Positions 1-9,563 of a stretch of DNA of 64,000 bases are shown here, one piece after another. Position 1 is the stretch's first letter. Each line of letters begins with the position of its first letter. A program made the position numbers and the translations under genes. The notes under the pieces were generated by a model. It was given only the letters and a program-made list of their open reading frames with translations, was not told the DNA's origin and did not search any database. The stretch comes from Mayamaea pseudoterrestris. Its lineage: Eukaryota; Bacillariophyta; Bacillariophyceae; Sellaphorales; Sellaphoraceae. The stretch is taken from positions 682,001 to 746,000 of the forward strand of contig BROI01000013.1 of the NCBI GenBank assembly GCA_027923505.1, written 5' to 3'.

Positions 1-720
1 AGATCATAAATTTCAATGCCAAAGCCTTGCTTGCGCGTCTTGATTTCTCGGTCCAGCAAGACAATGTCCGTCTGAAACAAGAGTTTAACGACATGAGTGG
101 GATAGGCAGCGTCGCATAACCAAATGCAGGGGCAGCTCCAGTGATCAAAGTCGACGAAACAGAGCATGGATGGAATGCAAGTGAATCAAGACGAGTTGCG
201 CGTAACGCAATCTGCCTCCTGGTGTTTTGCTCTAGCGGTTCAAGAGACTCTTGACGATGCAGGGCAAGATGCGTCCGCCAAGCTAGCTAGAGTAGCAGTA
301 TTTGATTACGAAATTGCCTTGACTCGAGCTCATGGTGGAGTCCAGTCATTCATACGTCGCTTGCAATAAATGATCCAAAGTAACTAAACCAGTCATGGTC
401 CATCGTTGTAACGCTCGACAATACGAATACATGGAAGCGAAACGTCGCTGGCGTTCGCGAAACGACAAACATGGCGCAGCTCTCTCTCGAGTGAAGCATG
501 CTCTCAAGTAGACGAGGACCAAAGAACGGCTCGCAAAGCCTTCTCGTCTCTTTCCGTTTCATGTTCAATAACGCTCTCCGCTCTCAGCAATAACGAGACT
601 TGCTGCTGCAGCAACTAGCGCGCGCATCCAACGCATGCGGCAACTCACCTTGAGCATGGTCTTGGCGCCAGCATCCACAACGCCCTTGGAAGCCTTTTTC
701 AGCTTGTCAAAGAGACTCAT
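1..720 (-). CDS. Unknown protein, 5' part only (two exons visible)
   Basis: The gene runs off the left edge of the window. Exon 1 is 649-720 (24 codons, beginning MSLFDKLKKASKG and ending AKTMLK) and stops at a clean GTGAGT donor. Exon 2 starts at 71 after a TTTCAG acceptor and continues in frame (TDIVLLDREIKTRKQGFGIE...) to base 1. The join is phase 0. The visible peptide is basic and amphipathic at the start, then charged and helical, with no signal peptide. It resembles the beginning of small conserved algal proteins of unknown function, but I cannot assign a family. The intron (72-648, 577 nt) is several times longer than almost every other intron here, and I saw no convincing extra exon in it. 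Only the first 47 residues can be judged. Confidence 0.6.
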
Positions 721-1274
721 GGTGGAATGAATCAAAAATCTATTCTTCTTGTTGCTAATGCGAGTAATGGCTGTATCGTTGGTTCGTTGATACTTGCAGC
801 GGAAGCCTTTCTGCGGTCGCCGTCGCCATGGTGACGAGAGCCGTTAATGACTGGAATTAGCGCTAGCCCTATGTAGGTTGTGCAGTTTAGCTATGTCATC
901 TTGGACAGCGACCATACTCGAGCCGATTGGTGCTGCCACCCGTAGCTCTTATCCTCTCTTCTGAAGTAATACGATACATTTGCAGCACCCATTTGAATAA
1001 AAAATAGCATGTAGGCTTTGCGTTAATGGTGAAATTTCATCTTTCAAGGCTCGGATCATCTGCATGATGAGGAGCGACCCGAGCGACCTTTTGGTCTGGC
1101 CTTTTTGACCTTCGCGCGATACCTCCTTTCGAAATAGACAGAGACAACGATTTGCTACTTGACTCTACAGCCGCCCTTGTATCGCGTGCGTATCTACGGA
1201 CAAAAAGTAGCTAGCAATATTGCAATGCCGCAAGAAAACTGCAGCTACTACAAGTATGCTCATACACATTTTAG
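721..1274. other. Intergenic, nothing recognised
   Basis: This lies between the start of the leftmost gene and the stop codon of PSMA3. It should hold the upstream region of the former and the 3' UTR of the latter. I see no coding pattern, RNA gene or repeat. Confidence 0.5.
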
Positions 1275-2081
1275 TTACTCCTCCATATGCTCCTCCTCGT
1301 CATCATCATCATCTGCTTCCAGCTGCTCCTTGGCCCACGTCTTGGCATTCTCCAAAACATCCTTTGGAACATATTGATGCTCCCAATTGGTCGCTTGACT
1401 CAACCAACTCACTTCCAGTTCCAGCGGCTTGCCTTCGTTTTCCGACTGCTCCTGAAACAGCATGGTCAAAATCTTGACCGCTTGCTTGACCGCATCGCTG
1501 CAACTAACCCGCGATTCTGGCTTGTGCAGATTCAACTTTTCCAGTTCCGTCTTGGCCGCCTGCTTGCCCTTGCCGGCGGCAACTCCATAGTAAGAGTACG
1601 CTGCACCGTTCGGCTCGACCATGTACAATCCCGCTTGATCCGCATCTTGATCATGCGCCGCCAGCAGACAGGCCGCTCCAAACGGCCGCAGCGCGCCGTG
1701 CAGCGTAAAGTAGTGCACGTAGGCCGCCAATCGATCCGCCAGCACCATGGGCGCAATGGGCGATCCGTAAAACTCGTTATAGTCGAAGCATTCCTCCATG
1801 GCGCGACTCACCAACTGACGCGCGTCCGGCAAATTGCCGGTGCTCGCCATGCCAACGTGTTTGGAAACGTGGTGAATGCGCTTGTAGCTGCCCGTGCTGC
1901 TGACAACGAGCTTGTGCAAAACGGGTTTACTCACGGCCAAGACGACACCGTCGGTGGCCAAGATGCCAATCATGGTGGAGGCATTGTCGACGGCCTTGCC
2001 AGCGTATTCGACCTGAAAGATGCGGCCGTCGGGTGAAAAGGTGGAAGCGGACAAGTCGTAGCCGGATCCGCTCGATGCCAT
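1275..2081 (-). CDS. PSMA3: 20S proteasome subunit alpha type-3 (alpha-7)
   Basis: Structural subunit of the outer alpha ring of the 20S proteasome, which gates entry of unfolded ubiquitinated substrates in cytosol and nucleus. Single exon, 268 residues, the usual family length. The N-terminus GYDLSASTFSPDGRIFQVEY (residues 7-26) is the alpha-type signature, and its YDLS opening with the SPDGR(I/V)FQVEYA run points to alpha-7/PSMA3 in particular. Further family marks are HVGMASTGNLPDAR, RPFGAACLLA, YGVAAGKGKQAAKTELEKL and the C-terminal EVSWL...VPKDV block. It ends in a strongly acidic tail (DDDDDEEEHMEE), as PSMA3 proteins do; this tail is a known phosphorylation and regulator-contact region. 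Alpha subunits are not proteolytic, so no catalytic Thr is expected. The ATG at 2079-2081 gives the canonical N-terminus. The overlapping reading frames on the other strand are shadows. Confidence 0.97.
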   Translation of the reverse strand: MASSGSGYDLSASTFSPDGRIFQVEYAGKAVDNASTMIGILATDGVVLAVSKPVLHKLVVSSTGSYKRIHHVSKHVGMASTGNLPDARQLVSRAMEECFDYNEFYGSPIAPMVLADRLAAYVHYFTLHGALRPFGAACLLAAHDQDADQAGLYMVEPNGAAYSYYGVAAGKGKQAAKTELEKLNLHKPESRVSCSDAVKQAVKILTMLFQEQSENEGKPLELEVSWLSQATNWEHQYVPKDVLENAKTWAKEQLEADDDDDEEEHMEE

Positions 2082-2628
2082 GGTGTAATAGTATTAATAG
2101 GAGATGAAGTGAAAGTGACGGAGGAGAGCTGCAAGAAACTTTAGCTAAATTCAATATTCAAGTGATCAGTAGATGACTAACAGTCAAGGCTTTGAGGACA
2201 AGAGAGTCGATGGAGAGAGTCTCTGCGAGTATGAATAATATTTGATCGAACGGATCCTTGTGGTTCATGGCGGACGCGGCAGGGAGAATCCAAGCGATGC
2301 GCGACGATGATCGACAATGCAGCGTTTCGATTGGATGATGCCACGTCATTGTAAGGACGCGGGAATGCAATTGTGTCGTATACGACAACTCGCCAATTGC
2401 GCATCATTGCTTTGTCAGGATCTTTGCTTGACACCCATCGTTCGCTCGACGCACTCATGCACATGGCCGCAAAGGCTCACGGATACACTCGATGGAAGCC
2501 GAGAAACATCGATGGAAAGGAAGCATGCTTTTGGAACGACTGCAATGATGAATAACGACACTCTGACATTTTGCTGACAAAAAACATCGAGCGCCCGCAT
2601 TTCTTGACTTGACCGCATTGACCTCAAC
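2082..2628. other. Divergent intergenic region
   Basis: Shared upstream region of PSMA3 (leftward) and the orphan gene at 2629 (rightward). Short open frames occur on both strands but show no family resemblance or good initiation context. No TATA-like box or other motif could be called with confidence. Confidence 0.45.
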
Positions 2629-3759
2629 ATGAACAACGATCAGTTTGCTGCTGCGTTCATTGACAAGGTTGCCGAGGCAATGATTAGGCGTCTAGGTGAG
2701 CTCGCCATCGCCGAGAGGAATCGACCTGGAGCGCGCCCGAATGCTGCTGGACTGCCTGACGGTAGTGGAGCTGAGCAAGCGCCAAGAAATGCTGCAGTAC
2801 CCAACGAGGCAGCCGCGCATAACGCCGAACCACATGAGGAAGTAAATGAAAATGATGATTGGGTGCTGGCGGAGGCAAATCGCGCAGCTCGTCCTGTAGG
2901 TCCCCGTGCAGGAGCGCAGGCCTTGGATGCAAACGCGAACGCCGCGACAAATCGGCTGATGGATTGGATTGCTCAAGTTAACGAACAGAATCGGCCCAAC
3001 CTTTGGCATGGATTCACTGGTCGGAGAGTTTTGGAGCACATTGTGGACAGATTTCAGGACCACTTTGGCAATCCTGTTGCGCCAAACGCGCGATTTGTGC
3101 TGACGAACCTCCCCGGTGTCCGCCTTTCCGATCAATATAAGACTCGAAATGATCCTCCTGGGCCCAAATATAAGATTGATCTTAATTGCCGATACTTTGG
3201 CAATGAAGAGAGTCCATACTTTGCCCTTGACAATATTATGTTCGAAATTTACACAATTAAAACCCAGCGAGATGGACACGGAGAAACGTGGATGCACATA
3301 TACATGCGTGCGGGCCTGGCCGAAATGTTTTTTCGTGAATTTCAGATTGGCACAGACTGGAGAGTTTTATATGATGTGCAGGTGACTAAAACCGATGAAG
3401 AGCAGGGCTTGATATGCATCAGTGTAAACATGGATCCGATGATGCCCGTGACACGGCGCAGGGCTAGCCGAGATGCGGCAGGGAACATTATCGTTGGCGC
3501 CTTTGAGGACGTTCCTGACGATACTACTATCGCCGAATTTTTCGCAAACCGAAGGAACCACGCCTTGTATTTTGGAACCGCATTCTTTACGGCCAACTTC
3601 AATGTGTGTGTCCAAGGAGGAACGCCTCTTAGTGTTGACAGTTCCACGCATGTAGGTGGGCGTATAAACATGACCATGCATGGGCTGCGCATCATGGCCG
3701 TCGCTGATGGTTTTGCACCAATCAACGATCTGCTGTGGGATCCCAGGGGCGGCATCTAA
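2629..3759 (+). CDS. Orphan protein, 376 aa, family not recognised
   Basis: Single exon opening with an ATG at 2629 (CTCAACATGAAC context). Residues 1-45 look helical (FIDKVAEAMIRRLGELAIAE). Residues 45-110 are Ala, Asn, Pro and Glu-rich and probably disordered. From about residue 115 to the end the protein looks like one globular alpha/beta domain with many aromatics (NLWHGFTGRRVLEHIVDRF, YKIDLNCRYFGNEESPYFAL, GTDWRVLYDVQVTKTDEE) and a Gly-rich beta finish (STHVGGRINMTMHGLRIMA). No signal peptide, membrane segment or Cys cluster is seen. The periodic, aromatic-rich C-terminal two thirds and the long frame argue that it is a real gene. I do not recognise a family and assign no function. Confidence 0.65.
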   Translation: MNNDQFAAAFIDKVAEAMIRRLGELAIAERNRPGARPNAAGLPDGSGAEQAPRNAAVPNEAAAHNAEPHEEVNENDDWVLAEANRAARPVGPRAGAQALDANANAATNRLMDWIAQVNEQNRPNLWHGFTGRRVLEHIVDRFQDHFGNPVAPNARFVLTNLPGVRLSDQYKTRNDPPGPKYKIDLNCRYFGNEESPYFALDNIMFEIYTIKTQRDGHGETWMHIYMRAGLAEMFFREFQIGTDWRVLYDVQVTKTDEEQGLICISVNMDPMMPVTRRRASRDAAGNIIVGAFEDVPDDTTIAEFFANRRNHALYFGTAFFTANFNVCVQGGTPLSVDSSTHVGGRINMTMHGLRIMAVADGFAPINDLLWDPRGGI

Positions 3760-4129
3760 GGTATCAGATAAATTCGTTGATCTTGACAAATTGACATTCA
3801 AAACTGGTTTTTCTGCATGGCGGCATGGCTACTTGGGGCTGCAATCATTCAATAAGTAGCTTAAGCGAATAACAATTGCATACACTTACCACCTGTATCA
3901 TTATAAGTAAGTAGGAAGCTATATGAGTCTTTGAACACATTCGCGATGGCATATTGAGACTGACTACCGGTATAATCATGGGCTTATAGTGAAGATTTTA
4001 TCGTCAGATAGGCGATCCGCAACGGCGCAAGTCTTCTTGCCCTAGAAAGGCTAGGGCTTAAAATAATGTGCAATTGCATGCTGGTAAACAAACCAGACTA
4101 CAAAAATGGCCGCAGCAAAAATCCCTTGT
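3760..4129. other. Convergent intergenic region
   Basis: 3' flank shared by the orphan gene (ending 3759) and the DUF1769 gene (ending 4130). It is A/T-richer than its surroundings and I see nothing coding in it. Confidence 0.45.
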
Positions 4130-6681
4130 TCACTCGCCTTGCGCCTCATCATGTTGTTGCTTAAAGTCATCCATCAGCGCCGAGTGCCACAGCTCAAACC
4201 CCCAAACGTAGTGAACCTTGGAAGTACAGGCCATGATTTGAAGCGGCTGTCCATGAAGAATTGGCGCAAGTGGAATGGACCCAAGCACGCTTCCAAGCTC
4301 AATCGCAAAGGAATCAAAGTCAAACAAGTGTTGGAGAAATTCAAACGTGTAAATCTTGTCTGGATCCGTCGTCATGACTGACGAGTCTCGGCGCGTGTCG
4401 CTCTTGGCCGCGGCATAGAGGCGGTCAAAATTCTTTTTGCGATGCCTCGCTCGATGCAAGGATGACGCATTGGAGCTTGCTTCATTTAACAGCGTGTGCT
4501 CATCCACTGTCGGCTCGGCCAAAACATCATCCATGAGACCAATGCTCGCCTTGTCGGCGGCGGCATGCACCATGATGCACTGCGGCGTACTACCAAGAGG
4601 CGTCAGGCAGTGCGGGTTCTGCCCACTAATCTGAGCCTGCATTTGCGGAGCAAAAAACGAAATGACCTTCAATGCACTCTTGACGATAAACTTGGGAGGT
4701 AATCGTCCGCATGGCTTGTCAAGGTGAAAGCCAGTGAGCAAGTCTGTCCATGGTAACGCTTGCTTGAATTGGCCACGAATAACGGCTTGGTATCGACGAT
4801 TGACGCCATCAAAATAGCCTCGACTGTCGTCATAGGCATGTGGTGTTGTTCCTTCCGTGTGCCGGATTCGTAGCAGCAACGTGCCTGTGAGTTGTAAACA
4901 AAGTTTGAGAGGGCAAATCAATATGCCAATGACAACGCAACAATGCAACTCCATCAACAAAGATCCACTCATTGACACTCACCTCGAAACAGATCCGTCT
5001 CAAAGTCCGTCACTAGAGCGCGTCCGAGTGGTTCGTTGCCATTGTTCACCGGCAAGACAATGTCACTCGCTGATGGTGGTGCGGTCGCGTCAAAGCCAGC
5101 ATGCTTACTGGTCGCTTCCCTTTGCGACTGCTTCCACTCTTGATGCAGCGCGTGCTGCCACGAGTGTGGTGAATCTGGTGTCCACAAGTAGTGCTTGCTG
5201 CTACTGCTCGCGTCGTTTTGTTCCACGCCGCTGCTGCTGTTGCTGGCGCTGAAGCGAACGCCAAGGACTCGCGTCTGCGCATTGGCACGCAGCAGCAGTG
5301 GATACTGCGGCCAGGAAGGAGCGTCGTGGAGTTGCTTTGGTAGAATAGAGGACGATGTTTGCTGCGGTGACGACGCTGGTCGTAGGCTCGTTTGCGGCGA
5401 CACGTTAACATGACTTATATTTGCTCCGTCGTGCTCCTGCTGACTCCGACTCGACCTCGGCCGCTCAGTTGTATGATCCACTATCAAATCGCCAACCAAA
5501 ACCTTCTTGCCGCTGCTTTTGCTTGATACATTCAATTGCTGCACCAATACATTTTCGTGCTTGTGTTGCGTCGTTGGCGAGTTTTGACGATTGCCAATGG
5601 CACTGTTTTCACACTCGGCCAGGACATGCATTTGCTGCGACGATTCCTTTTGCCAGGCCAGGAGCAGCTGCGACGTTTCCTGTCGACCGGCGCGTAGACT
5701 GCTCGACGGAGCCACGAGGGGATACAGTAGTTGTTGCGTGTTTTGTGGCGATGTACTTGCTGCTGCGTCTTGTTGCGGCGAGTCTTGTTCGCCTTGCTCA
5801 TTGCTGCTGCTATCGGTTTCGGTATTGCTTTTCGGTGAAGCAGCCACCGCCAGGTCCATGTGACTCTGAATGACATCGGATTGGCAGTGACTCTTGTAGC
5901 GATAGAGTTTACTGGTGCGTGGTTTTGGATATTGCTCCGGCACTTGCTGCTGCAGATTGTTGCTGCGTTTATTTTCATCGTCTTGTTCATCGCTCGCCAT
6001 GGTCGTCGACATGCTTCTCGCGTGCCGACTCTTGAAAACGCACTCAATCGACTCCTGCACCGTCGGATCGTCCTTGTGCAGTCGATTGGCTTCCGATGAG
6101 GAGGATTGGTCGTCTTGGTCTTCATGCTTGATTTCCAGTTGATGCGGCTGACAGGCGCCGCATAAAAAGCGAAACGGCAAGACCAAGGCGTCTTGGTCTT
6201 CCAAATGTTCCGAAGAAGCACGAACCATGCGATTTGGGCGTGGAGGCTTGTACGCCTCGGGTAGAATGGTCACCGAGTCGTCGGGAAGAATGGTAGCAGC
6301 ATTATCAGCTGGTTCAATCGTTGCTTCTCGTCGTCGTCGTCTCCGCCTTGACGCCTTTTGAAACAGCGACAGACTCTTGTCGGCGCATTTATGCAAGCCC
6401 TTCTTCAGTTTCATGCGTATACTTGCTCGCTTCGGTTCCTGCTGCTGCATGATACTTTTGTTTTTGCTTTGTGACGTTTGTCTATTTGAAGCAATTGCGT
6501 CATTATTGATAATGGGAATACTCCGTGTACTCTGATTGCTATTGCTACTGATACTCGTAGTCGTAGGACTAGGAGCAGACTCGGGGCTAGTATCTGTAGC
6601 AATTGTCATTGTCTCGCTATCTTTATGTGCTGTATTGTACCGGTACGTCCTTGCGTTCATGATCTGAATCGCCATGGTCAA
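4130..6681 (-). CDS. DUF1769 domain protein with long disordered N-terminus
   Basis: Two exons: 4983-6681 and 4130-4884, joined across a 98-nt intron with a GTGAGT donor and an ACTCACAG acceptor; the frame continues as FETDLFR-G-TLLLRIRHTEG. Exon 1 encodes about 560 residues that are mostly Ser, Gln and Asn-rich and disordered, with a basic run near residues 90-118 (RMKLKKGLHKC..., then SRRRRRRRE) and many SP/SS sites. The C-terminal part from FETDLFRGTLLLRIR matches the DUF1769 (Pfam PF08588) pattern: a start of the form F.G.L.(V/L)RIR, then YFDGVNRRYQAVIRGQFK, LPWTDLLTGF, a CLTPLGSTPQ block, DPDKIYTFEFLQHLFDF, and a final hydrophobic FELW segment. The family is known mainly from fungi and protists and has no established biochemical role. 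No signal peptide or membrane span is seen. The start could be any of several in-frame ATGs near 6681. Confidence 0.85.
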
Positions 6682-6913
6682 CGCTCACGAATCGCGTCTG
6701 TCCGCGGCTGCGTTCGAGACGTTGGACATGCCGGATTGCTATCTGCAAAACGTGTTAAGACAGGACTGGCGTGCACTATGTTGCGGTGCGACAGAATCTA
6801 TTTGCAGTGCGACATCTAAATTCACCGCATTGGCTCGTCGTTCGCTGCGAATCCTTTCGTAGCTGCTCCACGCTGCATATAAATCCATCGACTCCTCGTT
6901 GTTCTCTACTACG

Positions 6914-8071
6914 ATGTCTTTCATTGCAACAGATGATGGCGCGAAGCGAAAGTCAGATTCGGATAATTCCGATGAACAGCCAGCGACGACAACGACGAAA
7001 CTCGTTCGTTTGAAGCAGCCAGTTATTCCGTCGTCACTTGAAGGCGGCAATACAGCACTCGATATTGCAGAGCAAATCAAGACGACCATGCTCTGCATGA
7101 ATCGAAAGCTTGATGAAGTTGGTATTTCAAAACATATCCTGGGGTACTATGAGGGCCTTCTGCTCAATAGTATTCATAAGCGTGCCTTGCGAATTTCTGC
7201 AGGGATCGAATCGCCTTCCTCCCGTTACTCAAGCACGACGGGACGCATGATGCATCAATACAAGCAGGAGCTTCTTCAACACCTCCTATATCTGCAATTG
7301 AAACAACCGTTCACTGTTATATTCTGCTTGGGCGGGTTACAACGCCTTGCATCCTTGTCGCAGGACTTTGCAAGCGAGCTGTCAGGTTTTGCTCTTTCGA
7401 CAGTTCTTGCTCTTTCGACAGTTCTTGATGTAATTGCGACCTATCCTAGCGGATGCATTCTGCTGTGGAAAGAAATGACTTTGGACTTTCTTCGCGGTAT
7501 TCTGATTGGTCAGCGTAGAACTTTGCAGTACTTTCGTGAGGATGATGCTCCCATTGATGCCTCTGCCGGGAATGATGATCCGGAATGGAAGACACATGCC
7601 ATTGATCGTATTCTTGATACTCCTGATATGCTTCAGCTCCTTGTTGAAGTGTCTACAGGTAGTAGCTGGTACCATTTTTCAGTGGCAGATGCCATTTGCG
7701 CAAATCTGCAGCATCGGCCATCTAGTCGACATTACGGTGTCATTGCTCAGCTTACTGCTGCTGTCGCTCCGCGCTTACGGCATGCTCGCAATGAAGCGGA
7801 TGGTCAAGGTGATGCAATGGATGACGAACGTGCCAGTGATACGGAGAATGATGAGACCGGAGACTCTGGCGACGACGATCACGACGGAGATTTTGATGAC
7901 GAGACCGGCAACCCTGGCGACGACGATCAAGGTGACAATGAGGAGGAGGACGTCATTGCCGCTGTTCCTCTTTTGGGAGCATCTATTGATGGAGCGGGTG
8001 ACAACGATGCCAATGATGCAGAGAATGACGAGACCGGAGTCTGGCGAGGACGATTACGACGAAGGTTCTGA
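6914..8071 (+). CDS. Orphan helical protein with acidic C-terminal tail
   Basis: Single exon, 385 residues from the ATG at 6914 (ACTACGATG context; the few codons upstream in frame have no ATG). Residues 1-40 hold a nuclear-signal-like KRK in a polar stretch. About 45-290 is a mixed hydrophobic, mainly helical domain (TALDIAEQIKTTMLCMNRKL, KQELLQHLLYLQLKQPF, CILLWKEMTLDFLRGILIG, HAIDRILDTPDMLQLLVEV, FSVADAICANL). The last 90 residues are Asp/Glu-rich with repeats of the form NDETGDSGDDD. A decayed relative lies immediately downstream (8446-9324), so this is one member of a small family. The gene carries a fresh-looking 18-bp tandem duplication. The family is not recognised. The helical domain followed by an acidic tail could suit a nuclear or chromatin-associated protein, but that is inference. 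Confidence 0.6.
   Translation: MSFIATDDGAKRKSDSDNSDEQPATTTTKLVRLKQPVIPSSLEGGNTALDIAEQIKTTMLCMNRKLDEVGISKHILGYYEGLLLNSIHKRALRISAGIESPSSRYSSTTGRMMHQYKQELLQHLLYLQLKQPFTVIFCLGGLQRLASLSQDFASELSGFALSTVLALSTVLDVIATYPSGCILLWKEMTLDFLRGILIGQRRTLQYFREDDAPIDASAGNDDPEWKTHAIDRILDTPDMLQLLVEVSTGSSWYHFSVADAICANLQHRPSSRHYGVIAQLTAAVAPRLRHARNEADGQGDAMDDERASDTENDETGDSGDDDHDGDFDDETGNPGDDDQGDNEEEDVIAAVPLLGASIDGAGDNDANDAENDETGVWRGRLRRRF
7391..7426 (+). repeat. 18-bp tandem duplication inside the orphan gene
   Basis: The unit GCTCTTTCGACAGTTCTT occurs twice back to back without a mismatch. It is in frame and duplicates the hexapeptide ALSTVL in a hydrophobic helix. Perfect identity suggests a recent slippage event. 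Confidence 0.9.
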
Positions 8072-8445
8072 TGACGGTGAGGATGAAAATGGATTAACAA
8101 CGAGTATAAAGTGAAAGTGTAGTAGCATGGTATTGTGCTTGACCAATTCTGTAGCATACTTGAAGCTGCGCCGACGAGTGCTTGCAAAGCGCTACAAATA
8201 CACTTGCACTTCATTTCGTCCTACTTATAGGCGCGATAGCGCGCATAGCTGAACGTCGCATAGCGACTCTAATTCGCAAAAAATGCGCGCTCTCGCGCCC
8301 CGCGCCATATTAGGCCGTTTGATCACTTTGCTTTCGCTTGAGACGAGAGCAACTCATTCATTCACAGTCAAAGCGACTTGATTGACCTCATACGTGTAGC
8401 CATTCGTTGAAACAAGGACCGATTCGGACTCATTTGAAAAAAAAA
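8072..8445. other. Intergenic between orphan gene and its decayed relative
   Basis: No coding signal. It includes a CG-rich stretch around 8225-8310 with several GCGC and CGCG words, possibly the old promoter of the pseudogene that follows. Confidence 0.4.
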
Positions 8446-9324
8446 ATGGATGGCATGATGCCTGCTGCAGAGCTGCAGATCCGTGTCGCTCCTACTCATC
8501 CACGTCACGTCAGCCATCTTCTGCCATTATTCAATATTCAAATCCCATTGATTTCGCAAACTGTCTTGAGACCACCAAGCTATGTACGCTTCGATTGCTT
8601 GGTTTTGAAGCTATAGCCGTAAACGTCAATGTATTCTACAAGGACCGAATGATTGGCGATTTGGAGCGTCGCTTCGAACGTCTACTCTCAGACGTTATCG
8701 TCACTCACGCGAATCAGCCAACGCCACGAGTCTTGCGCGCGCCTACTGCGAATGGCTACTTGGAGTACGTTGATGCCATTGGACATTGAGAGTTGCTGGC
8801 GCTATGCTGCTGTTTCATGACCAGCATTACCGCGTTTGCCGTTCGCTGCCCGAGCGTTGCAGCGTCACTGTTCTCTGCCAATACTGCTGGCAACCTTGTC
8901 GCGGGGATGGCAGGTTTACGCGAGAGCTCTTGCTGTTTCTTCACGTTTAATTAAACGAGTATGGCAAGCGAGTCAATGCGTCAAATGGCGGCGACGGCGA
9001 TGTTGTGCGCTACGACGTTCCAACACTTTTTGGACTGCACCAGTTTCCACAATAAAAGGTGCAGGCCATTGATCGCATCATTGAAACTCCTGGACTAGTC
9101 AGTGTCATTATGGAACACGCAACAACGGGCGCGCATGGGGCCGTTTCGTTTCATTGGCGGATGAAATTTGCATGGTGTTTACGAATCCGTTTGGTCGCCA
9201 CATGACAGTCATGAATCGCTTGCATGATGCATTGTATGGGAACGAACATGGTGGCATTGCGGATGATTTACATTGGGACGATTATTCAAATGATGATGAT
9301 GTTGATGATGAGTGTGATGACTGA
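8446..9324 (+). pseudogene. Decayed paralogue of the orphan gene at 6914
   Basis: The 3' part is clearly related to the gene at 6914. At 9062 a frame reads QAIDRIIETPGLVSVIMEHA, against HAIDRILDTPDMLQLLVEVS in the intact gene. After a frame change near 9130 it continues RFVSLADEICMVF..., against HFSVADAICANL, then NPFGRHMTVMNRLHDAL, against HRPSSRHYGVIAQLTAAV. It also ends in an acidic tail (SNDDDVDDECDD) before a TGA at 9322-9324, as the intact copy does. The 5' part (from the ATG at 8446) is open only in short pieces in different frames, with several stops and shifts, and the similarity there is weak. This is an ordinary host-gene duplicate in tandem orientation. An alternative is a diverged gene with several introns, but no convincing splice sites bridge the breaks. 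Confidence 0.65.
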
Positions 9325-9563
9325 GATTTAATCGAAATGTCGTCATCGAGACGATTCAAACATTGTGCCATTACTACATCATGTCTCTGATAGATTAGTA
9401 TATATGCATTACTAGGGTTTCCGTAGTATTGCGTAGTATAGCGCAGTCGATGGGATACTATAACCAGATTATATGTATAAATGATTCCTTTACAACAACA
9501 CCTTCCATAAATTTAGCCGCTGCGCCAAACCTTGCCGATTTCGCAGCCCACTCCTTTCTACTA

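Noticed and set aside
1287-2036. A 249-codon open frame on the plus strand across PSMA3
   Set aside because: It is antisense to a certain gene, starts at a weak site, and its Arg/Gln/Val composition is that of a shadow frame.
2692-3297. A 201-codon minus-strand frame inside the orphan gene at 2629
   Set aside because: No domain; the plus-strand frame is longer, starts well and has a more protein-like pattern.
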